Part shown: in pieces, positions 12,101 through 21,183 of the stretch
How positions within the stretch are numbered: the first letter of the stretch is position 1
Layout: each line of letters begins with the position of its first letter
Assembly (NCBI GenBank): GCA_936440205.1
Contig: OW387149.1
Span: forward strand, 6,034,114 to 6,098,113
Length of the DNA stretch: 64,000 bases
Direction of reading: 5' to 3'
DNA from: Lepidonotus clava
Taxonomy: Eukaryota > Annelida > Polychaeta > Phyllodocida > Polynoidae
The notes under the pieces: model-generated
The model's database searches: none
Seen by the model: only the letters and a program-made list of their open reading frames with translations
Told to the model about the DNA's origin: nothing
Made by a program: the position numbers and the translations under genes

Positions 12101-14228
12101 TCCACCTCCCATCTCCTATCAGCAATCAACCACATTTAGAACACGAGTGGCTCCAACACCTTCTAGACCATTCTAGTACTCAGCTCTATCACAATCCTAT
12201 GTCCGAGGTAGTTGATATTGGTAAACTCCAGTCTGTTACACGGGAGCCGATGTACTTACTCCAGGTATAACTCCTTGGCTAAACTTACTTAGCTGATGTT
12301 CTCACTAAACTAAGTGACTACTAACTCCTAACTAACTGCTCGCTCCCTACCTTGCAGCGCCTTTTATACTGGTCAACAGGTGGCGCTAGGAGCGCAAGAT
12401 ATTTCTTCTAGAAGTAGACTAGAAGTAGACTTGCTAAGCCTGATCCTTGATGGATTATATAACACGAGAATATATTAAAAGTGCTAAGCTATTAGTACAA
12501 AAGGATGGTACAGCATGTAATTTGCTGGTTTAATTGGTTTTGAGTGGTTGAAGTAGGACACTGTTTGGGGGAATATGGTCAAGGGGGGCATGGTTGAGGG
12601 GGGCATGGTTGAGGGGGGCATGGTTGAGGGTGCATGGTTGAGGGTGCATGGTCGAGGCTGCATGGTTGAGGGGGGCATGGATGAGGGGAGCATGGATGAG
12701 GGGGCATGGATGAGGGGGCATGGATGAGGGGGGCATGGATGAGTGGGGCATGGTTGAGGGGGGCATGGTTTAGGGGGCATGGTCGAGGAGGCATGGTCGA
12801 GGGGACATGGTCTAGGGTTCATGGTTGAGGGGGACATGGATGAGGGGGGCATAGATGAGGGGGGCATGGATGAGGGTGCATGGTTGAGGGGGGCATGGAT
12901 GAGGGGGGCATGGATGAAGGGGCATGGTTGAGGGGGGCATGGTTGAGGGGGGCATGGATGAGGGGGGCATGGTTGAGAGGGGCATGGTTGAGGGTGCATG
13001 GATGAGGGGGGCATGGTTGAGGGGGGCATGGATGAGGGGGGCATGGATGAGGGTGCATGGATGAGGGGGGCATGGTTGAGGGGGCATGGATGAGGGGGGC
13101 ATGGATGAGGGTGCATGGTTGAGGGGGGCATGGATGAGGGGGGCATGGATGAAGGGGCATGGTTGAGGGGGGCATGGTTGAGGGGGGCATGGATGAGGGG
13201 GGCATGGTTGAGAGGGGCATGGATGAGGGGGCATGGATGAGGGGGGCATGGATGAGAGGGGCACGGTTGAGGGTGCATGGATGAGGGGGGCATGGATGAG
13301 GGGAGCATGGTTGAGGGGAGCATGGATGAGGGGGGCATGGTTGAGAGGGGCATGGTTGAGGGGTGCATGGATGAGGGGCATGGTTGAGGGTGCATGGATG
13401 AGGGGGGCATGGATGAGGGGGGCATGGATGAGGGGAGCATGGTTGAGGGGAGCATGGATGAGGGGAGCATGGTTGAGGGGGCATGGTTGAGGGGGCATGG
13501 TTGAGGGGGGCATGGTTGAGGGGGGCATGGTTGAGGGGGCCATGGTTGAGGGGGGCATGGTTGAGGGGGGCATGGTTGAGGAGGGCATGGTTGAGGGGGG
13601 CATGGTTGAGGGGGGCATGGTTGAGGGGGGCATGGTTGAGGGGGACATGGATGAGGGGGGCATAGATGAGGGGGCCATGGATGAGGGGGGCATGGTTGAG
13701 GGGGGCATGGATGCGGGGGGCATGGATGAGGGAGGCATGGTTGAGGGGGCCATGGTTGAGGGAGGCATGGTTGAGGGGGCCATGGTTGAGGGGGCCATGG
13801 TTGAGGGGGGCATGGTTGAGGGGGGTATGGTTGAGGGGGCATGGTTGAGGGGGGCATGGTTGAGTTTAGGGGGGTATGGTTGAAGGAGAAGAGTGGACAT
13901 TGTGGGATGGTGGGAAATGGTCGAGGCCGGCACATGGTCGAAGATGGATATATTGTTACAAAAATCAGATGTAGAAAATCAGTATTTGAAATCACAGAGT
14001 TGGTAAATATTGCAATATTATATTTTGTTCTTTTGTTCTGCTTGTTAGCCGAAGATTGGCGAATTCAAGGAGAAACAGTTCACTGAACCCCCAGCGAATG
14101 CTGCCATGAAACGGTTTAAGGCTAAGCTCTTCGAGATCTCTGACGCAATTCAAGAACGGAATGAGGTGATCGCTAGACCATACACTCGGCTGTTACCAGA
14201 CCTCATCCCCAATGCCATGATTGCCTAA
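1279..14228 (+). CDS. Lipoxygenase-family gene (PLAT + lipoxygenase domain), probable pseudoenzyme; 13 exons, 5' end outside window
   Basis: Exons are 1279-1421, 1804-1933, 2224-2315, 2689-2833, 3352-3512, 5639-5761, 6047-6139, 6630-6859, 8528-8645, 10142-10306, 10639-10838, 11415-11634 and 14049-14228. All junctions are GT-AG and keep one frame, giving 2000 nt or about 665 residues; human 5-LOX has 674. Signatures in order are PLAT, an ETYRW segment, MLNGSNP, the WRLAKLWVR block, AIHPIYRLLLPHIRH, YYYRDDGL, the GQHHAV block and a C-terminal LIPNAMIA. Family members oxygenate polyunsaturated fatty acids using iron held by three His, one Asn or His, and the C-terminal Ile carboxylate. Here the first two His are Gln (6792-6794) and Tyr (6807-6809), the third His is kept (11428-11430), Asn is Thr (11440-11442) and the last residue is Ala. 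The frame is open across every exon, so this looks like a maintained non-catalytic homologue rather than a decayed gene. The upstream start exon is not visible. Confidence 0.9.
1422..1803 (+). other. Intron, nothing notable
   Basis: AT-rich intron between the two PLAT exons. It holds no repeat or conserved frame that I can see. Confidence 0.7.
1804..1933 (+). CDS. Lipoxygenase exon b (PLAT domain, last part)
   Basis: Acceptor gttacag, donor gtgagg. It encodes GPWMLDEIVLATP and CYTFPYYDWVRP, which match the DDWFLKYI and IEFPCYRWI strands of lipoxygenase PLAT domains. It ends in phase 1. Confidence 0.9.
1934..2223 (+). other. Intron with a poly-C run at its acceptor
   Basis: The acceptor is preceded by a run of about 15 C residues (2206-2221), an extreme pyrimidine tract. 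Otherwise unremarkable. Confidence 0.7.
2224..2315 (+). CDS. Lipoxygenase exon c
   Basis: Encodes LLPVMEKDPLQRLLRQIELQ and then TRRETYRWRQ, aligned with the lipoxygenase linker HRRKELETRQKQYRW. Donor gtaaca. Confidence 0.9.
2689..2833 (+). CDS. Lipoxygenase exon d
   Basis: Encodes VAPSDPFYGLPGHLEV and then LPLDMTWEGFAALETDW, the start of the helical domain. Acceptor ctatag, donor gtgagt. It ends in phase 1. Confidence 0.9.
2834..3351 (+). other. Intron with an (AT)n microsatellite
   Basis: The intron contains about 45 bp of alternating AT at 3117-3163. No other structure is seen. Confidence 0.9.
3352..3512 (+). CDS. Lipoxygenase exon e
   Basis: Encodes KLKKRLSEYLNFRKETVVEP and LEATMQNWHLDEEFGRQ. 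The last piece leads into the next exon's MLNGSNP, the counterpart of YQFLNGCNP in 5-LOX. Acceptor cacccca/g, donor gtagcg. Confidence 0.9.
3536..5472. repeat. Minisatellite, 25-bp unit, about 77 copies, inside an intron
   Basis: The unit is close to acacgactaaagataccata plus gagat. Variants alternate cac/tac and acg/atg, and a few units are shortened (near 3630, 4425 and 5185), each with agatcaca. The array fills most of the intron 3513-5638. It carries no long frame. Confidence 0.97.
5639..5761 (+). CDS. Lipoxygenase exon f
   Basis: Encodes MLNGSNPAQLRRLDALPEGF and then PLTAEDLDPYVNDGTFSYELQ. MLNGSNPxxLRR is a strong animal lipoxygenase signature (FLNGCNPVLIRR in 5-LOX). Acceptor tttgtag, donor gtttgt. 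Confidence 0.95.
6047..6139 (+). CDS. Lipoxygenase exon g
   Basis: Encodes VGRVYMATYPALDDVVKADD and then a stretch ending FTCSPR. It matches the EVQQGNIFIVDFELLDGI segment of 5-LOX. Acceptor ccgacag, donor gtaagt. Confidence 0.9.
6140..6629 (+). other. Intron with a short hairpin
   Basis: It holds a tandem of tatccacccc near 6187-6212 and an inverted repeat, catcctatag at about 6250 against ctataggatg at about 6293, that could form a 10-bp stem. Nothing else is recognised. Confidence 0.6.
6630..6859 (+). CDS. Lipoxygenase exon h (iron-site helix; two iron-ligand His replaced)
   Basis: Encodes LLPLVIQLSQ, FTPSDD, YWRLAKLWVRCADVHLQLLD and AYLLKTVLLVEPVTIALL. This aligns with the 5-LOX block from PIAIQL through WVRSSDFHVHQTITHLL. 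The two histidines that bind iron there, five residues apart, are Gln at 6792-6794 and Tyr at 6807-6809. A neighbouring His at 6786-6788 is kept. The donor at 6860 (ctcag|gtaaga) is the first of eleven tandem copies. Confidence 0.92.
6805..7550 (+). repeat. 68-bp tandem array duplicating an exon end and its splice donor, 11 copies
   Basis: Units start at 6805, 6873, 6941, 7009, 7077, 7145, 7213, 7281, 7349, 7417 and 7485, each exactly 68 bp. Each has the last 55 coding bases of exon h, the donor gtaaga and 7-8 intron bases. Every copy keeps ctcaggtaag. Copies differ by only a few bases, so the expansion is recent or homogenised. Splicing at a later donor would read straight into the taa inside gtaaga, so only the first donor gives the full protein. 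Confidence 0.97.
7551..8527 (+). other. Rest of the intron, no clear feature
   Basis: AT-rich, no repeat array. A ggttcgatacc string at 8440-8450 resembles a tRNA B box but has no convincing A box. Confidence 0.6.
8528..8645 (+). CDS. Lipoxygenase exon i
   Basis: Encodes NMSAIHPIYRLLLPHIRHAP and VATLWRKVLLPAEGALAQ, matching the QLPAVHPIFKLLVAHVRFT block of 5-LOX. The phase-2 junction with exon h restores Arg. Acceptor ctttcag, donor gtaagg. Confidence 0.95.
8730..9735. repeat. Polypyrimidine minisatellite, 12-bp unit, about 83 copies, in an intron
   Basis: The unit is ccctccctctgt with c/t, g/a and t/c variants. One kilobase of the + strand is almost entirely pyrimidine. A longer period of about 240 bp is visible because the variant pattern from about 8890 recurs from about 9112. 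The unit length divides by three, so all frames stay open on both strands; these frames are not genes. The intron spans 8646-10141. Confidence 0.97.
10142..10306 (+). CDS. Lipoxygenase exon j
   Basis: Encodes VLAAGEKPTALVDLVRHQY, LYLPEDLALRGT and VLPNYYYRDDGLK. The last matches the DIPYYFYRDDGLLVW block. Intron phase 0 on both sides; donor gtaaat. Confidence 0.95.
10307..10638 (+). other. Intron, nothing notable
   Basis: No repeats or frames of interest. It ends in tctctcag. Confidence 0.7.
10639..10838 (+). CDS. Lipoxygenase exon k
   Basis: Encodes VVGAIRGLCADIIGLYYRDD, then LQDFLQDL and EEVVRFLTTIIFL. These match AIRTFTAEVVDIYY, LQDFVNDV and LSEYLTVVIFTASAQH in 5-LOX. It ends in phase 2 at gtgagt. 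Confidence 0.95.
10839..11414 (+). other. Intron, AT-rich
   Basis: No structure recognised. The acceptor is ggttgtag at 11407-11414, with a weak pyrimidine tract. Confidence 0.6.
11415..11634 (+). CDS. Lipoxygenase exon l (third His kept, Asn ligand replaced)
   Basis: Encodes STGQHHAVTSGLVEDMAFVP, then PPPAEGATEE and MIQLLGRDRPG. It aligns with ASAQHAAVNFGQYDW and RAPPPTAKG. The iron-binding His equivalent is at 11428-11430. The residue four later, normally Asn, is Thr at 11440-11442. Donor gtaggc. Confidence 0.92.
11900..12480 (-). mobile_element. Possible solo LTR in the last intron
   Basis: Read on the minus strand there is a TATA box (gtataaaagg, near 12369) and, about 315 bp later, an aataaa signal near 12050. 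This is the promoter-to-poly(A) spacing of an LTR. Exact ends and target duplication were not found, so the call is tentative. If correct it is an old fossil with no internal genes. Confidence 0.3.
12575..13885. repeat. Minisatellite, about 15-bp unit, about 87 copies, in the last intron
   Basis: The unit is ggggggcatggttga or its gatga variant, with G-run length varying. The two variants alternate in blocks, with the gttga form homogeneous from about 13480. Open frames on both strands (for example 12484-13995 minus) come from the repeat, not from a gene. Confidence 0.96.
14049..14228 (+). CDS. Lipoxygenase last exon
   Basis: Encodes PKIGEFKEKQFTEPPANAAM, KRFKAKLFEISDAIQERNE and LLPDLIPNAMIA, then TAA at 14226-14228. 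It matches EKPVKEAMARFRKNLEAI and the C-terminal DRIPNSVAI. The usual last residue, Ile, whose carboxylate binds iron, is Ala here. Confidence 0.93.
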   Translation, partial: PKIGEFKEKQFTEPPANAAMKRFKAKLFEISDAIQERNEVIARPYTRLLPDLIPNAMIA

Positions 14229-15240
14229 GGTGGATAACCGCAAGGGCCTTGACAGTGAGATTTTTCACAAGGGATTTGGAAAAGCTGTACATGCAATCAG
14301 ATGATGATCAACATAACCACTTAATTTGTCTTTTAGACCTATTGATTCATCACACTGGTTGAAAATGGTAATGATAAACATAACATTTATTGTGTCAATA
14401 TCACTTGTGTCAATTCAGCTAATCAATATCCTTTCAGTGCAAAATCACTAAACGTAATGTATGATAAAGATCAATTTCAAATACAAGAAAGCTATTGTAA
14501 ATAGGAACTGTATCAGGATTATGATATACCATGTGGGACATTCCTTTGAGAGTGAAGCATCTATTTCTTTTTGCCATGATCCTGTTGCTACTTTCTATTG
14601 AAAGGTTAAATTGTTAGTGTGCTTATGCATCTGAAAAGGTATAGTAAAGTTCAGTTCCCAATTCTTCTTACTTGTTGAATACATTACGGTGTAAACCAGC
14701 ATGATATTTCATTGTATTAATTCTGATATTGTGCTAGCACTTATTATGTATAGATTAAACTTTTTTGTTTCCCTAGATCTAACAGGAATATAGAGTGGGT
14801 GAAGATCATACTTACATATACAATTCATCAATTTATGTGTTTGTCTTTTTTTTTTGTATTTGTGTATCTATAGACTAATATGCAAGTTATCTTCAGATTA
14901 AAAATGTCCTGTCCTTTTTGAACAGGGAAAAATGTATTTCATCAATGTATTAAGATTCCTTAACCCTTAATAAAATTACCTAAAGAAATAGTGCTATCGA
15001 TTGAGTAATACAACAAATTATATTCCATTCCATAAGATATTTAATTTTGAGAAGAGTATCCTTGTTCACTATGCTGACACTAGTTGAAAACACACAGCTC
15101 TTCTTCAACATGGCTCCATGCCTCTGGGTAGGGTTTCTATTTGATCCAGTTGAAAGAGCTTCCTTCCACCAGTTTTGTCATATTTGCATTTATGGAAATC
15201 AGTGTGGTGCGACCTTACGCAGACTTGCTATGAATAAACA
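14229..15240 (+). other. Probable 3' UTR with candidate poly(A) signals
   Basis: AT-rich sequence after the stop codon. AATAAA hexamers occur at 14969-14974 and 15233-15238; either could end the lipoxygenase transcript. Confidence 0.5.
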
Positions 15241-16540
15241 CTTCCGGTTCTGAGCCATATGTAAATAATGTTTACTGTGTTGGTTCTGGTTAATTATCAG
15301 TTAAATTACACTGCACGAACTTTGGAATTTACTTTGTTTTACAAATTGTGGAAAGGTCATGGAAACTTTGGTAAAAATTCACTCCTACACTTAAGGCAAC
15401 TTTAGTTGTCTTCACGAGAAAATCATATTTAACGTCTGTTAAAATGTTATCAATGATGTCAGGATGTTTTCTATAGTGTTTACATTGTTCAGTAAAGTAA
15501 AGTCAACATTTGAGTCAGTTTACTGTGCCACAAAAAAAACTGTATTGGACTCTTAATTCTCCTTGTGATCTTCACATCTTAAACTAAAGGTTACTCAATG
15601 AGAAATCATATCTACTTACAATAACTTGTGTGTCAAGTTTCATATCATGACATTTACTTTTTCAGTAAATACCATTTTCTGAGTTTTACATTCTTTCATT
15701 AGAGGGCACCACATGCTTATTTGAATTTTTGAATGTTTTATGCATTGAGCGCATTCTTAATTTTAACAAACAAAGGGATATTTTGAGAAAATATCATAAT
15801 TATAATCATAATCATAGTATGACACGGATTTAGGTGAACATGATTCTTGAATTCTGTACTAGTGAACGCTAGTGTTTGTTGAGTGTTTGTATTAGAGCGT
15901 GGGGAAACTAATCACTATTTCATTATATTCTGTCGTTGCTCCACAGTTCTTATATGCTAGCTAGTGGTAGAACTAGTCCACGACCTGGGCGCTCGTATCA
16001 AAAAGGCAGACAACGCTTTGCAGGTAGTTTATTGTGGAATATCAGAAAGCCTCACAATGGCCAGTGTAGTCGCAATCAAGGTAAAGTTCCTATGTAAATC
16101 TACATGTATCGTTCATAGACCTAGGAGGTAGGCTTCCTTGGTTAAATCTGCCTGACTCCGTATGGTCTCACAGACTGCTGTAGTTCCAATATTAGTCACC
16201 AGATGTCACCAGACGCTATACGCGGCTAACCAATCTCCTCGGCAGAGAGTTCCACTCCGGTCCCCTACATTAGAATCTCTGCAACAACCTGCTTTTTTGG
16301 GACAGAATTTGTCCCCTACGCACAATACCATTGACACACCATATGGCTTAAAGATATTAATGGAATTAGTTTAGTCTAGCTTAAATTAGATAAAATCTGC
16401 TGGAAATATAACACAAATTCACTTAATAAAGCCAAAACCATCAATTCTTTGGAACTGCTTTTTGTGGACTGATGCCCTGGCTTTTGTGATAGGGTTTGTA
16501 ATGTTTAGATCATTTCTATCAATCCTTGGTATCTTGTACA
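15241..16540. other. Intergenic, no gene recognised
   Basis: Mostly AT-rich. A more GC-balanced block at about 15950-16320 may be an old repeat, but I cannot assign it. Confidence 0.5.
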
Positions 16541-16705
16541 GCTGTGTGCATGGCCTAGTGGTTAGCACACTGATATCACAATCCAAGGCACACAGGTTCG
16601 ATTCCCCTGAGAGGCAATGCCTAGTGTCCACATGGTATGTCTGTATTGTGATAAAAAATGTATTTGATCACATTCTGACTTATTTACATCTTATAGAGTA
16701 TTAAA
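16541..16705 (+). mobile_element. tRNA-derived SINE
   Basis: An A-box-like tggcctagtgg (16551-16561) and a near-perfect B box ggttcgattcc (16595-16605) sit 33 bp apart, the pol III promoter layout of tRNA-derived SINEs. A non-tRNA tail follows. There is no intact cloverleaf, so it is not a working tRNA gene. Confidence 0.6.
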
Positions 16706-17086
16706 TCAATGGGTACAGATATTTTATAACAAAGATAATGTTGTCTGTTACATGAATGTTCGATTTGATGAACTAAATTGTAAGAAATTCTATTTCAATT
16801 GCTGAGGTGGGCTTCCAATATAATTCAATGAGCCTACCTAGATGTAGTATTTTCTTTTTTCCTGACTGAAACAGGCAATCAGTCTATTATCTGTGAACTA
16901 TTGCATACATACAGGATGCTCCGATCTCCAGAAAGCATTTGACTTGTATCTGCATAATGCTTTGTAAGGTCCATAAATTGTCTTTGGCAAAGAGTTTGAT
17001 TGATGTAATTAAGGATTCAGCTGTACAAAAAAGGTGTTTCCAATAACTTCTACAAAAAAAAGTGTCTACACCTACGTTTTTCCAAC
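16706..17086. other. Intergenic, nothing recognised
   Basis: AT-rich; no frame or repeat identified. Confidence 0.5.
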
Positions 17087-17091
17087 ATAGG

Positions 17092-17244
17092 CAGGAGCGT
17101 AGCCAGCTCAAAAGTCAAAGGGGGTTCTAGATAAATCTAAGGGGTTCTGACTTACATTTTTGGCAAGATGTCTCATGTTCTATTTATATTTTGGGAATTC
17201 AAAGGAAGTTTCAGATACCAGGAGCCCCATTGACTACGCCACTG
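17092..17244. mobile_element. 153-bp MITE, hAT5-like, 5-bp target duplication ATAGG
   Basis: Ends are caggagcgtagcca and, inverted, cagtggcgtagtca. ATAGG flanks both sides (17087-17091 and 17245-17249). There is no coding capacity. CAG...CTG ends with 5-bp duplications fit the hAT5 group. Confidence 0.7.
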
Positions 17245-18619
17245 ATAGGTAGAAATAGTTCCAACATGGCGGGAGGTTGTGGTAGAGATACAAATTGTAG
17301 TGGAGTGATCTGCTTGGAGATTGGCATCTAACCAAACTCCCGAATCCTCAAGACTCGTACTGATCCAAACGTCTATTGGTTAACTCTGCTCAATATCAAC
17401 TACTATCATTCTTTTATATTCCTGGTTATTGATTTTCCCCAGATAGTGCTACTGCTGATAGACGCGGCCCACCTTCCGTCACCGGTACAGGTTTACCATA
17501 CCTATCGGAGGCAATACCCATAATAACCAAACTGTATAGAATTCCTCTTACAATTTTAAACCATTTTGTAATATATCTTTCACAGTCTGGTGACCTTTTC
17601 CACCAATCATATGCACGAGATATTTAATAACTACCTCAATGCACTAGCTCCTTTGGAAATACAAACTTTCAAAATATCCAATATACTAGCACATGTACAT
17701 ACACCTTAAGATGTTTTAGTGTGGCTATAATGTTTTTTTAAGATACAGCTTAAAGCCAAAAACCATAACATCATCTTGTGCTCGTCAATGATACCACTAG
17801 TGAGGTGCATATCATAGTTTTTTTTGCCAGAAGAAAATAGTAACAGTGTCATGTTTACTTTGAGTATTTCTTGTGTAAAGGCTAGTAAAACATTTTCAGT
17901 AAAGGTCAGTTTCATAAATCAGATTTTGTTTAATAGGGGGCACCACATACTAATTCCTGTTTTGTAGGAAATACGTTTTTCTAATATTAGCTATTTTGTA
18001 TACATTTATTTTGTACATAAACCAACACAGCCTTGGTTTACAAGAACATTTATCAAACAATTATCATTTAAATCTTGGTTTATAAAATAATTGAAAAAAA
18101 AGCCTTTGAAAGTAAAGTTCTAAATCCATATTCATGGAGTTAATGGTAATCATTAAAGTTTCCTAAAACCACACTAAACAGTTCATGGTATTTACTGCAA
18201 TAACTAGGGAACTGATGCTCTGTAAATATGATTAAAGCTCCTATATTGTCACAATGTGCCATGCTTGTAAAGGTACTGTTCAGCTAGTATAAAGTAAATC
18301 CACTTAAACCTGATCTACTCAAACACATTTAAGTATTATAAAACATCTTTACTAAGCTTTAAACATCATTAAAGGTAACCTTAAGAGAAACATCAACTAC
18401 CTATACAAACCTTTACAAATGTCATAACCAAGTTTATTCATTTTTAAAAAGTGATGCAAGGTTAAAGTTGAATAAAGTTTCACCTTTAAGACCTTTAAAT
18501 TTTCAAGCAAAGATAGAATAATTGTCATGTAAAGCTAATGCAAGAGAGCCTTTAAAGCTCTTTACTTAAAGTAAAGTAATGTAAATTCCAAAGTCCATGC
18601 AGTGTTCGAAACACTTAGG
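17245..18619. other. Intergenic, nothing recognised
   Basis: AT-rich with scattered taaag and cttta motifs around 18100-18570. No gene is seen. Confidence 0.5.
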
Positions 18620-18624
18620 AACAT

Positions 18625-18791
18625 CAGTGGCGGATCCAGGGGGGGGGCAAAAGGGGCAATTGCCCCCCCTAGACAAAAAATGGACTCTCGTAGTTTTGAC
18701 AAATCCGAGGAGAAATTTTGCAAGCAAAAATAGGGGGGTAGGGGGTGGGTATCTTGCCCCCCCTAGAAGCCAGGGTCTGGATCCGCCCCTG
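18625..18791. mobile_element. 167-bp MITE, hAT5-like, target duplication AACAT
   Basis: Termini are cagtggcggatccag and, inverted, caggggcggatccag. The interior is G-rich then C-rich (gggggggg ... cccccccc). AACAT flanks it at 18620-18624 and 18792-18796. One more base on the left and two on the right also match, so an 8-bp duplication with shorter inverted repeats cannot be excluded. Confidence 0.75.
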
Positions 18792-18796
18792 AACAT

Positions 18797-19439
18797 CACA
18801 TGGTGTAAGAAAAAGGTATTTTTACCTCTGTGAACCATGGTGAGCCGGAAAAGAACTGTCAGGTGGGAAGACATGAAGAAAGGGAGAGTTGGAGTGGGAC
18901 CCAAACAAGGTCAGGCTCTACAGGAGAGCTCCTAAACTCTCACAGACCACCTCTACACCTCTACAGGCAGCTAAGTGAAAACACACATCACTATAATATT
19001 GACTTTATAAGAGTAACTTGTGTCAAGGATGTAAATGTGATTGATATAAGGCCCAAACTCACTAGTAACTTGAATGAATGAACTTGAGTAATTTTGAAAA
19101 GTGAGTAGTGTCAGTGCAAAAATCCAATAATTACAGTAATCAAGTAGTGACAGTGCTAAATAAAAACGGAGAAGTTAACCTGTAAACTACCAGAGGCTTT
19201 TGGCTTTGATGGAGCCAATATTTCTGCTGCATGGAAAACCTGAAAACCAATGTTTCTGTTATTTATGAAGGCTACTGAATCTGCAGCCAAAGTGGATGAT
19301 GTCAATCTAGCCATACTTATGATATATTGAGATATATCGAGATATACAACCTTTCGTTCGCTCAAGCGCAGGGTTTACAAGGCGTTAGTGTCTTCGTACT
19401 AGCTGAAAAAAAGAAAACTACAGCACAGTCATGAGAAAG
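18797..19439. other. Intergenic, nothing recognised
   Basis: No convincing frame or repeat. Confidence 0.5.
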
Positions 19440-19640
19440 TTTGATGACTTCTGTAACAAAAGAGACCCAGGGATGGTGCTTAGGGCACAGTTTTGGTGTT
19501 AAGAGAGACTTGACGAGTACATAATTGATCTGAGTATGATGGGAATGAACTGTAAATTCAAACAGTTTGTAGGAACCTTTGGAGATAAGCTGTTCTTTTC
19601 TATTAAGGACCCTACGACAAAGATGAAGGTCATGCCAGGT
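19440..19640 (+). pseudogene. Fragment resembling a Ty3/gypsy Gag (fossil)
   Basis: Translation shows a Gag-like pattern around RLDEYIIDLSMMGMNCKFKQ, similar to the capsid segment of gypsy-group Gag proteins (YV..LR.LA..C.F). It is a short, broken relic with no LTRs or pol nearby. Assignment is from pattern memory only. Confidence 0.45.
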
Positions 19641-19699
19641 TGTAACATTTTCAGTACAAAGGGTACTTTCATCAATACACCCTGCAGTAACCGTGCACC

Positions 19700-20270
19700 C
19701 TCTGTTGAACTATAGGGTTTTACTTTATGACCATGTCTTGTAATATTTGCTGACTATGTATTATACTCTTAGCTGCGACAAATAACACGGTGTCATCTGC
19801 GTACAGTAGAGTTTCTGATCGAGTGGATACATCCGGTAGATCATTTATGTAAATATTAAGCATAGGGGGCCATTATGGAGCCTTGTGGGACACCAAACAT
19901 AATATCCTGCAGGGGAGATAGATGACCGTTTACTATTGTTTTCTGTTTCCTGTTAAACAAACAATTTTCCATCCATTGTTGGTACTTTTGTTTAGGTGCA
20001 TTTCATCTAATTCAAATAATAAAGTACGATGATCCAGGCTCTTTTTCGACTCTTCAGGTATTATATACTTTTTGGCCCTTTTGAACTGCGATTTACACTG
20101 ATTTCTCCACCATTTGCTCATTGCCATGTCATCAGCCCGCCCCGAGTGTCTAGCAGTTCTCAGAGATAGGTCTCTGTCATTTGCCAGTTCTATTAATTCA
20201 GGCGATAATCAGGGGGGTCTACTCCTCTTGTATTTGGATTTCCTGATGGGACAATATTGAGCTGTTGGAG
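19700..20270 (-). mobile_element. LINE reverse-transcriptase fragment
   Basis: On the minus strand, pieces of RT are readable: NRKQKTIVNG, FGVPQGSIMAP, a YADDTVLF catalytic box near 19800 and, upstream, a basic linker KWWRNQCKSQFKRAKK. Frames shift several times, and the sequence between GVPQGS and YADD is out of frame. It resembles CR1/Jockey-type LINEs and is a truncated dead copy. Confidence 0.7.
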
Positions 20271-20419
20271 AGGTTTTTCTCTTTATCATACATGTATATA
20301 TATGCGATTTGCTATGATGTATATTTGTATTAAAGTATTAAGACTCTCCATCGTTGTTTCGTTCTTTTGTATGTACATATTCAATGATAATAAATCAAAG
20401 GGGATTATAACTAGCTCAT

Positions 20420-20770
20420 TATGATTATCATGGTTTTTTTCATCTAGCTATTATAATTGCTTTCGTATATCGTATGTAGAGAGAAGCATAATGTGAATGG
20501 ATTCTTCTAGCAGTAGAGACTCCTCATATTGGGGCTCGTACACACACAAAGAACACTCATTGACGAGAGGTTAAGTTTATTAGGTCCACTGAAAGAAACA
20601 CATAAATAATCTCACCGAATTCCATACATGTCGTGCCTTCATTCTTATACTCAATACAACATCAGTCACAATCCAGTAGAAGCTTGCCCAGCTAAGTTGC
20701 GACTTAACAGAACTGTTCTGCAACCATACTCACCGAGTATGAGGTAAAATGTGGTGGTATTCTATGTGGT
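20420..20770 (-). repeat. Diverged LTR fragment related to the env-bearing element's LTR
   Basis: Read on the minus strand it shares with the LTR at 50150-51330 the succession aataaact, acctct, ttctttgt, gagcccc and tctctac, in the same order and spacing. It is more diverged than the copy at 26159. No internal region accompanies it. Confidence 0.5.
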
Positions 20771-20859
20771 GCAACAGGATACCCAATATGTGCGACAGGA
20801 AGACAAAATTTGCCCACCCCTGAATACTTTTTTTGGCCAGTCTGTTACTTACTAAAATA

Positions 20860-21048
20860 GCATGTAGCAGTAACGTTATCTATTGGTGAGGTCTCAACAT
20901 AACAAAATCAGAATGTTGTAATAACATTCTGTTCTGGTAAGGTCTCAACCTGACTTAATCAGAATGTTATGATAACGTTCTGCTTTGGTGAGGTCTGAAC
21001 CTAACCAAATCAGAACATAATAATAATGGTTGAGACCTAACCAGGTCT

Positions 21049-21094
<46 letters not shown>

Positions 21095-21095
21095 A
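20860..21095. repeat. Three imperfect about 51-bp repeats followed by (TA)n
   Basis: The motif ggtgaggtctcaac...aatcagaatgtt recurs about every 51 bp from 20886, with an inverted ggttgagacct near 21030, then about 42 bp of alternating TA to 21093. Confidence 0.7.
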
Positions 21096-21183
21096 GACCT
21101 TCAGTCCTTAAGCTTTACTCTGTAGATGTTCCTACTAGCATAGTCTATATTGTAATCGCCACCTAATATTGTAATCGCCATAT

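Noticed and set aside
12484-13995. A 503-codon His/Pro-rich frame on the minus strand and Gly/Trp-rich frames on the plus strand
   Set aside because: Products of the about 15-bp minisatellite. The neighbouring variants simply swap a few residues, and the block is intronic.
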